From Companilactobacillus keshanensis (GTDB lineage: Bacteria; Bacillota; Bacilli; Lactobacillales; Lactobacillaceae), in assembly GCF_003946205.1 (NCBI RefSeq), contig NZ_RHOS01000003.1, positions 62,001 to 126,000 on the forward strand: a stretch of DNA of 64,000 bases, read 5' to 3'. Position 1 is the first letter of the stretch, and each line of letters opens with the position of its first letter. A program made the position numbers and the translations under genes. The notes beneath the pieces are model-generated. The model saw only the letters and a list, made by a program, of their open reading frames with translations, did no database searches and was not told the origin of the DNA. Shown here piece after piece: positions 7,393-15,427 of the stretch.

Positions 7393-8593
7393 AAATATCA
7401 TTAAATACTAGAGTTTCATTTTCAACGGTTATTCTGTTACGGCCCTGATTCTTCGACTCGTATAGATATTGATCAACACGATTGAAGAGATCATTGATAT
7501 TTTTGTCTGACGATTGAAGTCTTGATACACCCAGTGAGATACGAATATCTAATTTCTTACCTTCGTATTCAACAGGATCTTTGATCAAATCATTTCTGAT
7601 ATCTTTGATAATTTCTAAAGCATCCTCAGGTGTAGTTCCTCTAAAGATGATGATAAATTCTTCACCACCGAAGCGGAATATTTGCCCACGAGTAGTCTTC
7701 CTGAAAAGTTCCTTTTCAAATATTGTTGCCACATGTCTTAAAACCATGTCACCGGCAGTATGACCATAGGTATCATTGAAATCTTTAAAGTGATCAATAT
7801 CAAACATGGTCATTGTTAGTGGAACATCGAGATCTTTACTGTAAACTTTGAAGACTTCTTTTGATACGTCATCGAAATTAGCTCTATTTCTGATACCGGT
7901 CAATTCATCATAATTAACTTTAGTTGATAAAGCATTGTAATTATTGAAGGAATCACGAATCCATTTAGCGATATATCGAATGATTGACATATAGACAATG
8001 AATCCAACCAACATGTTTATTGTGTAGTAAAGCGTGAATTTATGGAATGACCAAATTATGACCCACCAGATCGCACCATAGATTACTTGCAGAATTAGGT
8101 ATTTCCACTCAGAATTCAATAATTTATTGGTATTTTTAGAAATATACGTGACTGTTAGAGCTAACATAATTGTTAAAACTATAAATAATAGTAGGAAGCT
8201 GTTATTTCCGCTTAAAAGATGGTGTCCAAAGACGTAAATCGGCATGGCAATATTCATAAACTCAATTACATAATTTTGCATGGTATATAAACTATACAAA
8301 AGTAAGGTTAATTGCGTGGTGGCATAAAACCAGCTTCGCGTATCTCCAGAGTTTAAAGCCTTGAAGATATGTTGAACTAAAATCATGCTTATGGCTAAGA
8401 TAATACCTTCAGTTATTTGAAGTGCTATCTTTGTAAACTTTCTATCACTATTATTCATGATGTTTTCAAATGAATAAGCTGAAACTGTAATGATAGTGAT
8501 TAGTCCTACTGTAATTAAACCAATAATGATCGCATTAATATTACCGTCGACACTTAAAAGTGATTGGAGACCAGCAATGTTATTTAGTGACAT
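7391..8593 (-). CDS. Membrane-anchored diguanylate cyclase (GGDEF)
   Basis: The 400-residue protein has about seven hydrophobic segments in residues 15-215, with no recognisable extracellular sensor domain. A GGDEF domain follows from about 225. It begins with the usual DELTGIRNRANF motif, continues with FDIDHFKDFNDTYGH, and has the active-site signature FRFGGEEF, so catalysis of 2 GTP to cyclic di-GMP is expected. No RxxD inhibitory site is obvious five residues before GGEEF. It starts at an ATG behind AGGGGTG. An EAL-domain gene lies 1.6 kb downstream on the same strand, with an NADH oxidase gene between. Such pairs are sparse in lactobacilli. Confidence 0.85.
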   Translation of the reverse strand: MSLNNIAGLQSLLSVDGNINAIIIGLITVGLITIITVSAYSFENIMNNSDRKFTKIALQITEGIILAISMILVQHIFKALNSGDTRSWFYATTQLTLLLYSLYTMQNYVIEFMNIAMPIYVFGHHLLSGNNSFLLLFIVLTIMLALTVTYISKNTNKLLNSEWKYLILQVIYGAIWWVIIWSFHKFTLYYTINMLVGFIVYMSIIRYIAKWIRDSFNNYNALSTKVNYDELTGIRNRANFDDVSKEVFKVYSKDLDVPLTMTMFDIDHFKDFNDTYGHTAGDMVLRHVATIFEKELFRKTTRGQIFRFGGEEFIIIFRGTTPEDALEIIKDIRNDLIKDPVEYEGKKLDIRISLGVSRLQSSDKNINDLFNRVDQYLYESKNQGRNRITVENETLVFNDI

Positions 8594-8747
8594 TCTTCAC
8601 CCCTAAACTAAGATATAAAATATTTACTTAACACATTAACACTAAATTAAGATTTTTTTATGAAATTATCAAAATTATTATTTTAAAATTTAAGTATATA
8701 CGATTTATAGTATAGAATATACTGTATCTATATTGGAGGAAATTAAT

Positions 8748-10097
8748 GTGAAAGTTATAGTAGTTGGTTGTACACATGCAGGGACAGCTGCCGTTGATCA
8801 GATTTTAAAAGATCATCCCGAAACAGAAGTTGCGGTTTATGAACGTGACGATAATATTTCCTTTTTATCTTGTGGGATAGCTTTATATTTAGGACGCAAG
8901 GTAAAAAAATTGGAAGACATGTTTTATGCTGATCCTGAAACTTTGGAAAAATTAGGTGCTAAAGTTTGCATGAAACACGATGTTTTAAAAATTGATGCTA
9001 AGAATAAAAAAATCATGTGTGAAAATTTGGAAACACACGACGTTTTTGAAGATAGTTATGACAAATTGATCATGACGACTGGTTCATATGTTCAAGTTCC
9101 GCCAATCATGGGAATTGATAATTCCAAGATTTTGATGTGTAAGAGTTATGCTCAAGCTAAGGCTATCTACGAAACAGCCAAGGACAATAAACATATTGCT
9201 ATCGTTGGTGCGGGATATATCGGAGTAGAGTTAGCTGAAAGTTATGCGAATACTGAACATGAAGTTACGTTGATTCAATCAAATAATCAAGTTTTGAATC
9301 ATTATTTAGATCCATCAATGTCAGATAATGTCGTTGATCTCCTTAAAGAACATGGAGTAAATGTATTTTTAAATGAGCATGTAACTGGTTTTAGCGGCGA
9401 TGATCAGGTTGTGATCGAAACTAGTACAGAAGACCACAGGGCTGATTTAGTGATCGTTTGCACTGGATTTATCGCTAATACTGATTTGTTACGTGGACAA
9501 GTTGAAATGGATCGCCATGGCGCTATCATTATTAATGAATATGTTCAAACATCTGATCCTGATATTTATGCAGCGGGGGATGCTTGTACGGTTAACTTTA
9601 ATCCGACTGGAAAATCATCATATATGCCTTTAGCAACTAATGCCATCAGACAAGGTGCTTTGGCAGGAGTGAATGTTTTTGGTAATATTCAAAAATATAT
9701 GGGTACACAAGCTACTTCAGGAATGGAATTGTTTGGACACACCGTCGCTTCAACAGGTCTGACGTTAACAAATGCTTTGGAACATGGATTTAATGCTGAT
9801 GCTGTGGTATTTATTGATTATTATCGTCCTGAATATATGCCAACTACGGAGATGTTAACGATTAGATTAGTTTACGATAAGGATAGTCGTAAGATTTTAG
9901 GTGCGCAATTCTTTAGTAAACATGAAGTTGCCCAATCTGCTAACACAATATCAGTATGTATTCAAAATAATAATACGATTGATGATTTGGCCTTCATTGA
10001 TATGTTATTCCAACCAAATTATGATAATCCATTTAATTATTTGAATTTAGTTGGTCAAATGGCCGTCGATAAAGAACGAGGCTGTGATCAAGAATAA
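8748..10097 (+). CDS. nox: FAD-dependent NADH oxidase, paralog 1
   Basis: A GTG start at 8748 is chosen because GGAGGA lies 7 bp upstream and this start aligns with the paralog at 12631; the product has 449 residues. The N-terminus holds the FAD-binding motif (VVGCTHAGTAA) and the redox-active Cys42 in SFLSCGIAL. The NADH-binding motif VGAGYIGVELAE is near residue 153, and IYAAGDAC, the second FAD-binding segment, near 280. The C-terminal dimerisation domain is complete (VAQSANTIS, LAFIDMLFQPNYDNP). Family members reduce O2 to water and regenerate NAD+ in the cytosol. CoA-disulfide reductase activity is a family alternative. Confidence 0.88.
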   Translation: MKVIVVGCTHAGTAAVDQILKDHPETEVAVYERDDNISFLSCGIALYLGRKVKKLEDMFYADPETLEKLGAKVCMKHDVLKIDAKNKKIMCENLETHDVFEDSYDKLIMTTGSYVQVPPIMGIDNSKILMCKSYAQAKAIYETAKDNKHIAIVGAGYIGVELAESYANTEHEVTLIQSNNQVLNHYLDPSMSDNVVDLLKEHGVNVFLNEHVTGFSGDDQVVIETSTEDHRADLVIVCTGFIANTDLLRGQVEMDRHGAIIINEYVQTSDPDIYAAGDACTVNFNPTGKSSYMPLATNAIRQGALAGVNVFGNIQKYMGTQATSGMELFGHTVASTGLTLTNALEHGFNADAVVFIDYYRPEYMPTTEMLTIRLVYDKDSRKILGAQFFSKHEVAQSANTISVCIQNNNTIDDLAFIDMLFQPNYDNPFNYLNLVGQMAVDKERGCDQE

Positions 10098-10148
10098 TGA
10101 ATCTCTGTTTGAAATATTTTAAATCGAATTTAATTTCTATATAAAAAT

Positions 10149-10200
10149 AGGGGTTGCATCACACTTAAATTTTCTTAAAAGTGTGATGCAACTCCTTTTT
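10149..10200. terminator. Bidirectional terminator between nox and the EAL gene
   Basis: AGGGGTTGCATCACACTT pairs with AAGTGTGATGCAACTCCTTTTT. It serves the plus-strand nox gene, and its right end touches the stop of the convergent EAL gene. Confidence 0.8.
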
Positions 10201-10873
10201 ATTCGTCACCATTTAGTTTTAGCAAATGTGGTCGACCATAGAAATAACCTTGTCGCAGATCTATTTCTAATGAATCAGCTAGTCGATCGTCATTTTTGTC
10301 TTCAATACCTTCTAAAATAAATCGTTGGTTATGTTGTTTCGTAAAGTCGCGCCAAAAAATGACTTTATTTTCAATGTCAGGATCACGAAATTTTTCAGAG
10401 AAGTTTTGAATGGCGAATTTCATTTCATCGGCAAGTGGAACTAGTGAATTGATATGTTCCAATTTATTTTCGCCAGTACCGACGTCATCCAAACTAAAAT
10501 CCATTCCGTAATCCTTGAATTGCTTGATCAAAGGAATCATCTGTTCATTGGTCCATTGCTCATTACCAGGTTCTTCTGTTAATTCAACGACTAATTTTAG
10601 TGGGCGCAATTGGCTTTGAGAAAGAATAATAGCCTTTCTTACTTCGGGGTCCATTAATTGCGTACGATTGAGGTTAACTGAAACTGAGCCAATTTTTAAT
10701 GACAATAGTTTGGTAGTTGCAATTAGTACCTCGGCCAGAGTATGCGAAGGGATATCTGAAAAATGGATCGGAGGGCGCCAGCCTTCTGGAGTATCACGCT
10801 TCATCAATAATTCATAACCGATTAAGGTATTATTGTACTTATTTAGCTGTGGTTGAATAAAGTATCTATACAT
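10199..10873 (-). CDS. Stand-alone EAL-domain protein (candidate cyclic di-GMP phosphodiesterase)
   Basis: The 224-residue protein is an EAL domain with almost no flanking sequence. The signature reads GYELLMK (ELL in place of EAL). The metal-binding Asn is in SVNLN, the Glu in LVVELTE, the Asp pair in LDDVGTG, and the general-base Glu in LEGIE, followed by QGYFYGRP. Most catalytic residues are therefore kept, but the usual KIDR segment reads MKFA, so activity is likely but not certain. It starts at an ATG behind AGGGGA. With the GGDEF gene at 7391 it would form a make-and-break pair for cyclic di-GMP. Confidence 0.8.
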   Translation of the reverse strand: MYRYFIQPQLNKYNNTLIGYELLMKRDTPEGWRPPIHFSDIPSHTLAEVLIATTKLLSLKIGSVSVNLNRTQLMDPEVRKAIILSQSQLRPLKLVVELTEEPGNEQWTNEQMIPLIKQFKDYGMDFSLDDVGTGENKLEHINSLVPLADEMKFAIQNFSEKFRDPDIENKVIFWRDFTKQHNQRFILEGIEDKNDDRLADSLEIDLRQGYFYGRPHLLKLNGDE

Positions 10874-10903
10874 AGTTATCCCCTAATCATAATAATACCT
10901 ATA

Positions 10904-11335
10904 TTATAGATCCAGACGCATATCATGATGCAAGATTCCAGCATCGAGATATTGATCACTGACAACGTGTAACCCTAGCTTCTTGTAGAATTTTTGCGCT
11001 TGATCTTGTGCACCTAAAATAATATATTGGTAATCTTTTTGTGCGTTTTTAAAAATATCTTTTAATAAAAATGAGGCTAAGCCTTGTTTGCGGAATTCTT
11101 TTAAGACCGCAACGCGTTGAACATGGACACCATTATCCTCAGTTGGAAAATAGCGGGCTGTCCCTGCAGGTTTTCCATCAACATATAAAGTAGCGTATGT
11201 ACAAGAGTTTTCCATTTCATCTACTTCTAAAGAAGAAGGAACGTTTTGTTCTTCTACGAAGACTTTTTTTCTGATCATTAAATCATCTTGGTATATTTGT
11301 GAGTTCAAATCATCTGAATATTTTATTTCTCTCAT
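10904..11335 (-). CDS. GNAT-family N-acetyltransferase
   Basis: The 143-residue protein begins behind AGGAGAG. The N-terminal IRKKVFVEEQNVP segment and the acetyl-CoA-binding loop RVAVLKEFRKQGLASFLL are typical of the ElaA/YjcF-like GNAT branch. The last third has the ILGAQDQAQKFYKKLG pattern that closes the fold. It sits 30 bp upstream of the EAL gene on the same strand and may be co-transcribed. The acceptor substrate is unknown. Confidence 0.8.
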   Translation of the reverse strand: MREIKYSDDLNSQIYQDDLMIRKKVFVEEQNVPSSLEVDEMENSCTYATLYVDGKPAGTARYFPTEDNGVHVQRVAVLKEFRKQGLASFLLKDIFKNAQKDYQYIILGAQDQAQKFYKKLGLHVVSDQYLDAGILHHDMRLDL

Positions 11336-11426
11336 GATATCTCTCCTAGCTTTTAAGTAATTTTACTTTAAATTTATGGATAATAGAAGAGTATTAGGAC
11401 TTCTTATGTATTTGGGTACATTAGTT

Positions 11427-11434
11427 GATATAAT
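11427..11434 (+). promoter_or_regulatory. Extended -10 promoter of the ornithine cyclodeaminase-like gene
   Basis: GATATAAT preceded by T gives the extended -10 form TGnTATAAT, 44 bp before the ATG at 11478. No good -35 box is seen, which an extended -10 can tolerate. Confidence 0.45.
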
Positions 11435-11477
11435 GAAATCGATTACTTCGTTTATCGAAATCACTGGAGGGATAAAC

Positions 11478-12467
11478 ATGCGTTATTTATCTGCTGAGGA
11501 TATAAAAAGAGTTTTAACAATGAGAGATGCAATTGAGGAAGATAAAAAGGCCTTGAAACTGTACTCTGAGGGTAAGGCCGATATACCTTTGAGAACAAAC
11601 TTATCAGTTGAAGGATATGGTCAAGGTCTTTATATGCCGGGATCGACAAGTGGTAATGAACCAACATTAGGTTTGAAGATAGTTGCCGTCTACCCTGACA
11701 ATCCTAAGTTAGGTTTGCCAAGTGTCCCAGCAACGATGATCACACAGGATGCCAAAACAGGTATTGTTAATGCAATTCTTGACGGAACTTATTTAACTCA
11801 ATTAAGAACTGGAGCAGTTCAAGGAGCGGCAACAGATCTGTTGGCCAAAGAGGATGCTAAAACGGCTCTTCTGATAGGTACCGGTGGTCAGGCATTAACA
11901 CAACTAGAGGCTATGTTAACAGTTAGGGATTTAAATTTAGTCTATATCTTTGATCGTAACCGTGAAAAGGCAGATGACTTCTGTAAAAAAGCACAAAAAG
12001 AATTTGTTGATAAATTTGATAGCAAGTTTGTTGCTGTTGATGATCCGAATGAAGTCGTAGCTAAAGTTGATATTATTACTAGTGTCACAACTGCTAAATC
12101 GGCCACATTTGATGGTGAACTTGTTCAACCAGGCACACATATTAATGGCGTAGGAGCGTATACACCAGATATGTGTGAAATACCGGTTTCTGCTTTAAAA
12201 AAAGCCGACAAGATAATTTTTGATACTTTAGATGGAGTGTTGGCTGAAGCAGGTGATATAATTCAGCCATTAGAAAAAGCTCTAATAAAAAAGACTGATT
12301 TTGATGGTGAGCTCGGACAACTAGTTAATAAAAGCATCAAAGGACGCAAGAGCGATTCAGATATAACAATTTTTAAGACCGTTGGAACAGCCGTTTTGGA
12401 CATAATTGTGGCAGATAAGATAGTTAAACAGGCAAGTTTACAAAATATTGGCACAATTCTTAATTAG
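11478..12467 (+). CDS. Ornithine cyclodeaminase/mu-crystallin family enzyme
   Basis: The start at 11478 is chosen because GGAGGG lies 7 bp upstream; an earlier in-frame start would read through the promoter. The protein has 329 residues. The Rossmann motif IGTGGQALTQLEAM is near residue 135. Segment YLTQLRTGAVQGAATDLLA and the later HINGVGAYTPDMCEI and IIFDTLDGVLAEAGDI blocks are family hallmarks. Members include ornithine cyclodeaminase, alanine dehydrogenase and Delta1-pyrroline-2-carboxylate reductase; sequence reading does not decide between them. It sits alone between the GNAT gene and the second NADH oxidase. Confidence 0.8.
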   Translation: MRYLSAEDIKRVLTMRDAIEEDKKALKLYSEGKADIPLRTNLSVEGYGQGLYMPGSTSGNEPTLGLKIVAVYPDNPKLGLPSVPATMITQDAKTGIVNAILDGTYLTQLRTGAVQGAATDLLAKEDAKTALLIGTGGQALTQLEAMLTVRDLNLVYIFDRNREKADDFCKKAQKEFVDKFDSKFVAVDDPNEVVAKVDIITSVTTAKSATFDGELVQPGTHINGVGAYTPDMCEIPVSALKKADKIIFDTLDGVLAEAGDIIQPLEKALIKKTDFDGELGQLVNKSIKGRKSDSDITIFKTVGTAVLDIIVADKIVKQASLQNIGTILN

Positions 12468-12630
12468 AGTACCTAATGATTAAATTTATTTTTAGAATAT
12501 GATAAGGTTATACTTAAAGGTATATCAAATATTACTTCATTATATGAAAGATTTATTCGCAAATGATGATGAGTATTTAGATATGAAAAGATGTAATCTA
12601 TATATTGAATAGGCATGGGAGGTATTATCA

Positions 12631-13980
12631 TTGAAAGTTGTAGTCGTTGGTTGTACGCACGCCGGAACAGCCGCTGTGGAACAAATTCTCAAAGATCATC
12701 CAGAAACTGACGTTACTGTATATGAACGTGAAGATAATATTGCATTTTTGTCTTGCGGAATTGCTTTATACCTAGGTAGAATTGTTAATCGTTTGGAAGA
12801 TATGTTCTACGCTGACCCTGATACATTGAAACAAGATGGCGCCGACGTTAAAATGAAACATGAAGTGTTAAAAATTGACTCTAAAAAGAAAATACTCGTT
12901 GTTAAAGATCTTGAAACTGGAAAAGAATTTGAAGATAGCTATGATAAGTTGATCATGACTACTGGATCAAAGACTTATACACCAGTTTTAAAGAACTTTG
13001 ATAATCCACGCATTTTGTTATGTAAAAATTATGAACAAGCCCAACAAATTTATGAATCAGCTAAAAATTATCAAAGCATTGCTATCATTGGTGGTGGCTA
13101 TGTTGGTGTTGAATTGGCTGAAAGCTATGCCAATACAATTCACAATGTTACATTGATCCATGCTGGTGAACAGGTATTAAACCATTATATTGATAAACCA
13201 ATGTCTGATAAAATTGTTGATCTTTTAAGAGACCACTATGTTGATGTCTTTTTAAATGAACGTGTTTCTGGTTTTGAAGATGGTGATGAGATCACTATCA
13301 AGACTAATAAAGGTGAGCACAAGGCTGATTTGATCATTGTATGTACCGGTTTTGTTGCAAACACTGATCTTTTGAAGGGTCAGGTTAAGACTGGTCAGCA
13401 TGAAGAAATTATCGTTAATGAATATGTTCAATCATCAGATCCTGATATTTATGCAGCAGGAGATTCATGTTCAGTTAACTTTAATCCTACACAAAAACCT
13501 GTTTATATTCCCTTAGCTACTAATGCCGTTCGTCAAGGATTTCTAGCCGGGAAAAATGTTTTTGGGGATGTTCAAAAATATATGGGAACTCAAGCTTCAA
13601 CGGGTTTGGAATTATTCGGTCATACTTTAGCCTCAACTGGTGCAACGTTAAAAAATGCACTAGAGGATGGCATTAATGCAGATTCAGTTATGTATAATGA
13701 TTACTATCGTCCAACTTTCATGCCAAGTAATGAAATGTTGATGATAGATTTAGTTTATGATAAGGATACTAGAAAAATCTTGGGTGCTCAATTATTCAGC
13801 AAGCATGAAGTTGCACAGTCGGCTAATGCTTTGTCGATCAGTATTCAAAATGGTAATACTATTGATGATCTGGCCTTTGTTGATATGTTGTTCCAACCAA
13901 ATTATGATAATCCATTTAACTACTTGAACTTAGTAGCTCAAATGGCGATTGCTAAAGAAGAACAAGAAGCTAAGAAGTAG
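12631..13980 (+). CDS. nox: FAD-dependent NADH oxidase, paralog 2
   Basis: A TTG start follows GGGAGGT. The 449-residue product has the same length as the paralog at 8748 and matches it along the whole chain. Cys42 lies in AFLSCGIAL, and the NADH-binding motif GGGYVGVELAE and YAAGDSCSVNFNP are kept. Two intact water-forming NADH oxidases within 4 kb suggest a duplication that raises oxygen-dependent NAD+ recycling or separates regulation. The two upstream regions do not resemble each other, so expression control probably differs. A weak terminator (AGTCC/GGGCT, then T-run) follows at 13978-13999. Confidence 0.88.
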   Translation: MKVVVVGCTHAGTAAVEQILKDHPETDVTVYEREDNIAFLSCGIALYLGRIVNRLEDMFYADPDTLKQDGADVKMKHEVLKIDSKKKILVVKDLETGKEFEDSYDKLIMTTGSKTYTPVLKNFDNPRILLCKNYEQAQQIYESAKNYQSIAIIGGGYVGVELAESYANTIHNVTLIHAGEQVLNHYIDKPMSDKIVDLLRDHYVDVFLNERVSGFEDGDEITIKTNKGEHKADLIIVCTGFVANTDLLKGQVKTGQHEEIIVNEYVQSSDPDIYAAGDSCSVNFNPTQKPVYIPLATNAVRQGFLAGKNVFGDVQKYMGTQASTGLELFGHTLASTGATLKNALEDGINADSVMYNDYYRPTFMPSNEMLMIDLVYDKDTRKILGAQLFSKHEVAQSANALSISIQNGNTIDDLAFVDMLFQPNYDNPFNYLNLVAQMAIAKEEQEAKK

Positions 13981-14020
13981 TCCGTTAGGGCTATTTTTTT
14001 TGCTTTTTTGCCTGCGTTTG

Positions 14021-14072
14021 CGAGAAATTCCATCTGTTGTGGGACCGGTCCCACAACAGTTGGAATTACTCG
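14021..14072. repeat. 52-bp near-perfect palindrome
   Basis: Two 26-bp arms mirror each other around the centre GGACC|GGTCC (14042-14051). Only two positions fail to pair (A25/A68 and T33/T60 of the 140xx numbering). The outer ends are CGAG/CTCG, then AATTCCA/TGGAATT, then CTGTTGTGGGACC/GGTCCCACAACAG. No T-run follows on either side and separate terminators already flank it, so it is not an ordinary terminator. A 16-of-17 match to its right arm (ACAGTTGGAATTACTCG) recurs at 43408-43424. Confidence 0.85.
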
Positions 14073-14097
14073 ACATTGCTGGCGTCATAAAAGACAA

Positions 14098-14133
14098 AAA
14101 AAAAACGAAGACTCAAATGAGCACTTCGTTTTT
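14098..14133. terminator. Terminator between nox and fba
   Basis: AAACGAAG and CTTCGTTTTT form a stem with an A-run on the left and a T-run on the right. It serves the minus-strand aldolase gene and could back up nox termination. Confidence 0.7.
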
Positions 14134-14154
14134 AGTATATTTAAATAATTAGGA

Positions 14155-15024
14155 TTATTTAACTGATGGTGTACCGAACCATTCGATACGTTCTTTAGTT
14201 GTTTCTGTAATAGCTTTTGCACCAGGTGCTAGTAACTTACGTGGGTCATAACCCTTAGCATCGATATCTTGATCTTTGCCAGCTTCGATATATTCACGAG
14301 TTGCTTTAGCAAATGATAATTGTAATTCAGTATTAACGTTAACTTTTGAAATACCCATTGAGATAGCCTTAATGATTTGTTCCTTAGGGATACCTGAACC
14401 ACCATGAAGAACAAGTGGTGTCTTGATTTGTGCAGCTAATTCTTCAAGACGATCAAAGCTTAAGCCTTTCCAGTTTGAAGGGTAAACACCGTGAATGTTA
14501 CCAATACCAACGGCAAGATAGTCAACACCAGTAGCGTCAAGAGTCTTAGCTTCTTCAACATCAGCTAATTCACCAAGACCAGTAATACCATCTTCAGTAC
14601 CACCAATTGAACCAACTTCAGCTTCAACAGAGATGCCTTTAGCATGAGCTAATTTAACGATTTCCTTTGTCTTTTCAAGGTTTTCGTCGAATGGTAAGTC
14701 ATGGCCATCAAACATAACAGAGTTGTAACCAACTTCGATACATTCCTTAGCGGCTTCGTAGTTACCGTGATCCAAATGCATGATAACTGGAACTGTGATA
14801 CCCATTGATTTGATAGTGTCTTGTACTAGGTGTAGACATAATTCATATCCACCCATGTACTTAGCAGCACCCATTGATGTTTGAACTAATACAGGTGTCT
14901 TTGTTTCTTGGGCTGCTTCTAGAATTGAGCGAGTCCATTCCAAGTCGTTGATGTTAAAAGCACCAACAGCATATTTTCCTGCACGAGCTTGTTTGAAAAT
15001 TTCGTTTCCGTTTGTTAAAACCAT
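14155..15024 (-). CDS. fba: Fructose-1,6-bisphosphate aldolase, class II
   Basis: The start at 15024 is chosen because GGAGGA lies 6 bp upstream; an in-frame ATG 36 bp earlier has no ribosome site. The 289-residue enzyme has the zinc-binding HLDHG motif near residue 80 and VMFDGHDLPFDENL, and the EAEVGSIGGTEDG stretch. Further conserved blocks are GNIHGVY, VLHGGSGIP and KVNVNTELQ. These are the class II (zinc) aldolase signatures. It cleaves fructose-1,6-bisphosphate to DHAP and glyceraldehyde-3-phosphate in glycolysis. Codon choice is strongly biased, as for a highly expressed gene. Confidence 0.95.
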   Translation of the reverse strand: MVLTNGNEIFKQARAGKYAVGAFNINDLEWTRSILEAAQETKTPVLVQTSMGAAKYMGGYELCLHLVQDTIKSMGITVPVIMHLDHGNYEAAKECIEVGYNSVMFDGHDLPFDENLEKTKEIVKLAHAKGISVEAEVGSIGGTEDGITGLGELADVEEAKTLDATGVDYLAVGIGNIHGVYPSNWKGLSFDRLEELAAQIKTPLVLHGGSGIPKEQIIKAISMGISKVNVNTELQLSFAKATREYIEAGKDQDIDAKGYDPRKLLAPGAKAITETTKERIEWFGTPSVK

Positions 15025-15111
15025 CGATAATCCTCCAATAAATTCATCTTTAGAATACACTCATCATTTTAACGCAAAACACGAATAATTAGTATCTTTT
15101 TACAAAACTAT

Positions 15112-15309
15112 TTACAGTAAAGTATCGGTTTTGAAATGAAAATAGGCTATAAAAGCTATTATATAAAGGATTACTAAAATTATTAAAATAATCCACCAGT
15201 ATTTTTTGCTGTCGGATTTGATAAGAGTATTATAAATTGCCATGACAAGAAAAAATGCTACGAGAGTAGTAAAGACGCTTAAAGTAATCAGTAAGGGTAA
15301 ATTTATCAT
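15112..15309 (-). CDS. Small two-helix membrane protein, unknown
   Basis: The 65-residue frame encodes two hydrophobic segments (about 5-27 and 38-58) joined by a polar IKSDSKKYW loop, ending in FHFKTDTLL. This looks like a real membrane protein, but no clear ribosome site precedes the ATG, the upstream sequence being only A and T. I do not recognise the family. It lies upstream of fba on the same strand. Confidence 0.45.
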   Translation of the reverse strand: MINLPLLITLSVFTTLVAFFLVMAIYNTLIKSDSKKYWWIILIILVILYIIAFIAYFHFKTDTLL

Positions 15310-15427
15310 AATAATATTATTATATCAGAATATTTTCTGAAAACTCTCATTGATTGATTAGTCTTGACTACGTTAGGCTTATCAGGTCATTTCTGATATA
15401 ATTTGAACAGTTATTGAGGTGAATACT

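Noticed and set aside
8706-8727. AT-rich imperfect palindrome TATAGTATA-GAA-TATACTGTAT before nox
   Set aside because: It could be an operator, but the sequence is almost only A and T and no known Rex or Fnr consensus is matched.
13949-14152. Open frame running across the end of nox and the 52-bp palindrome
   Set aside because: It overlaps nox in another frame, has no ribosome site, and its composition reflects the palindrome and terminator.
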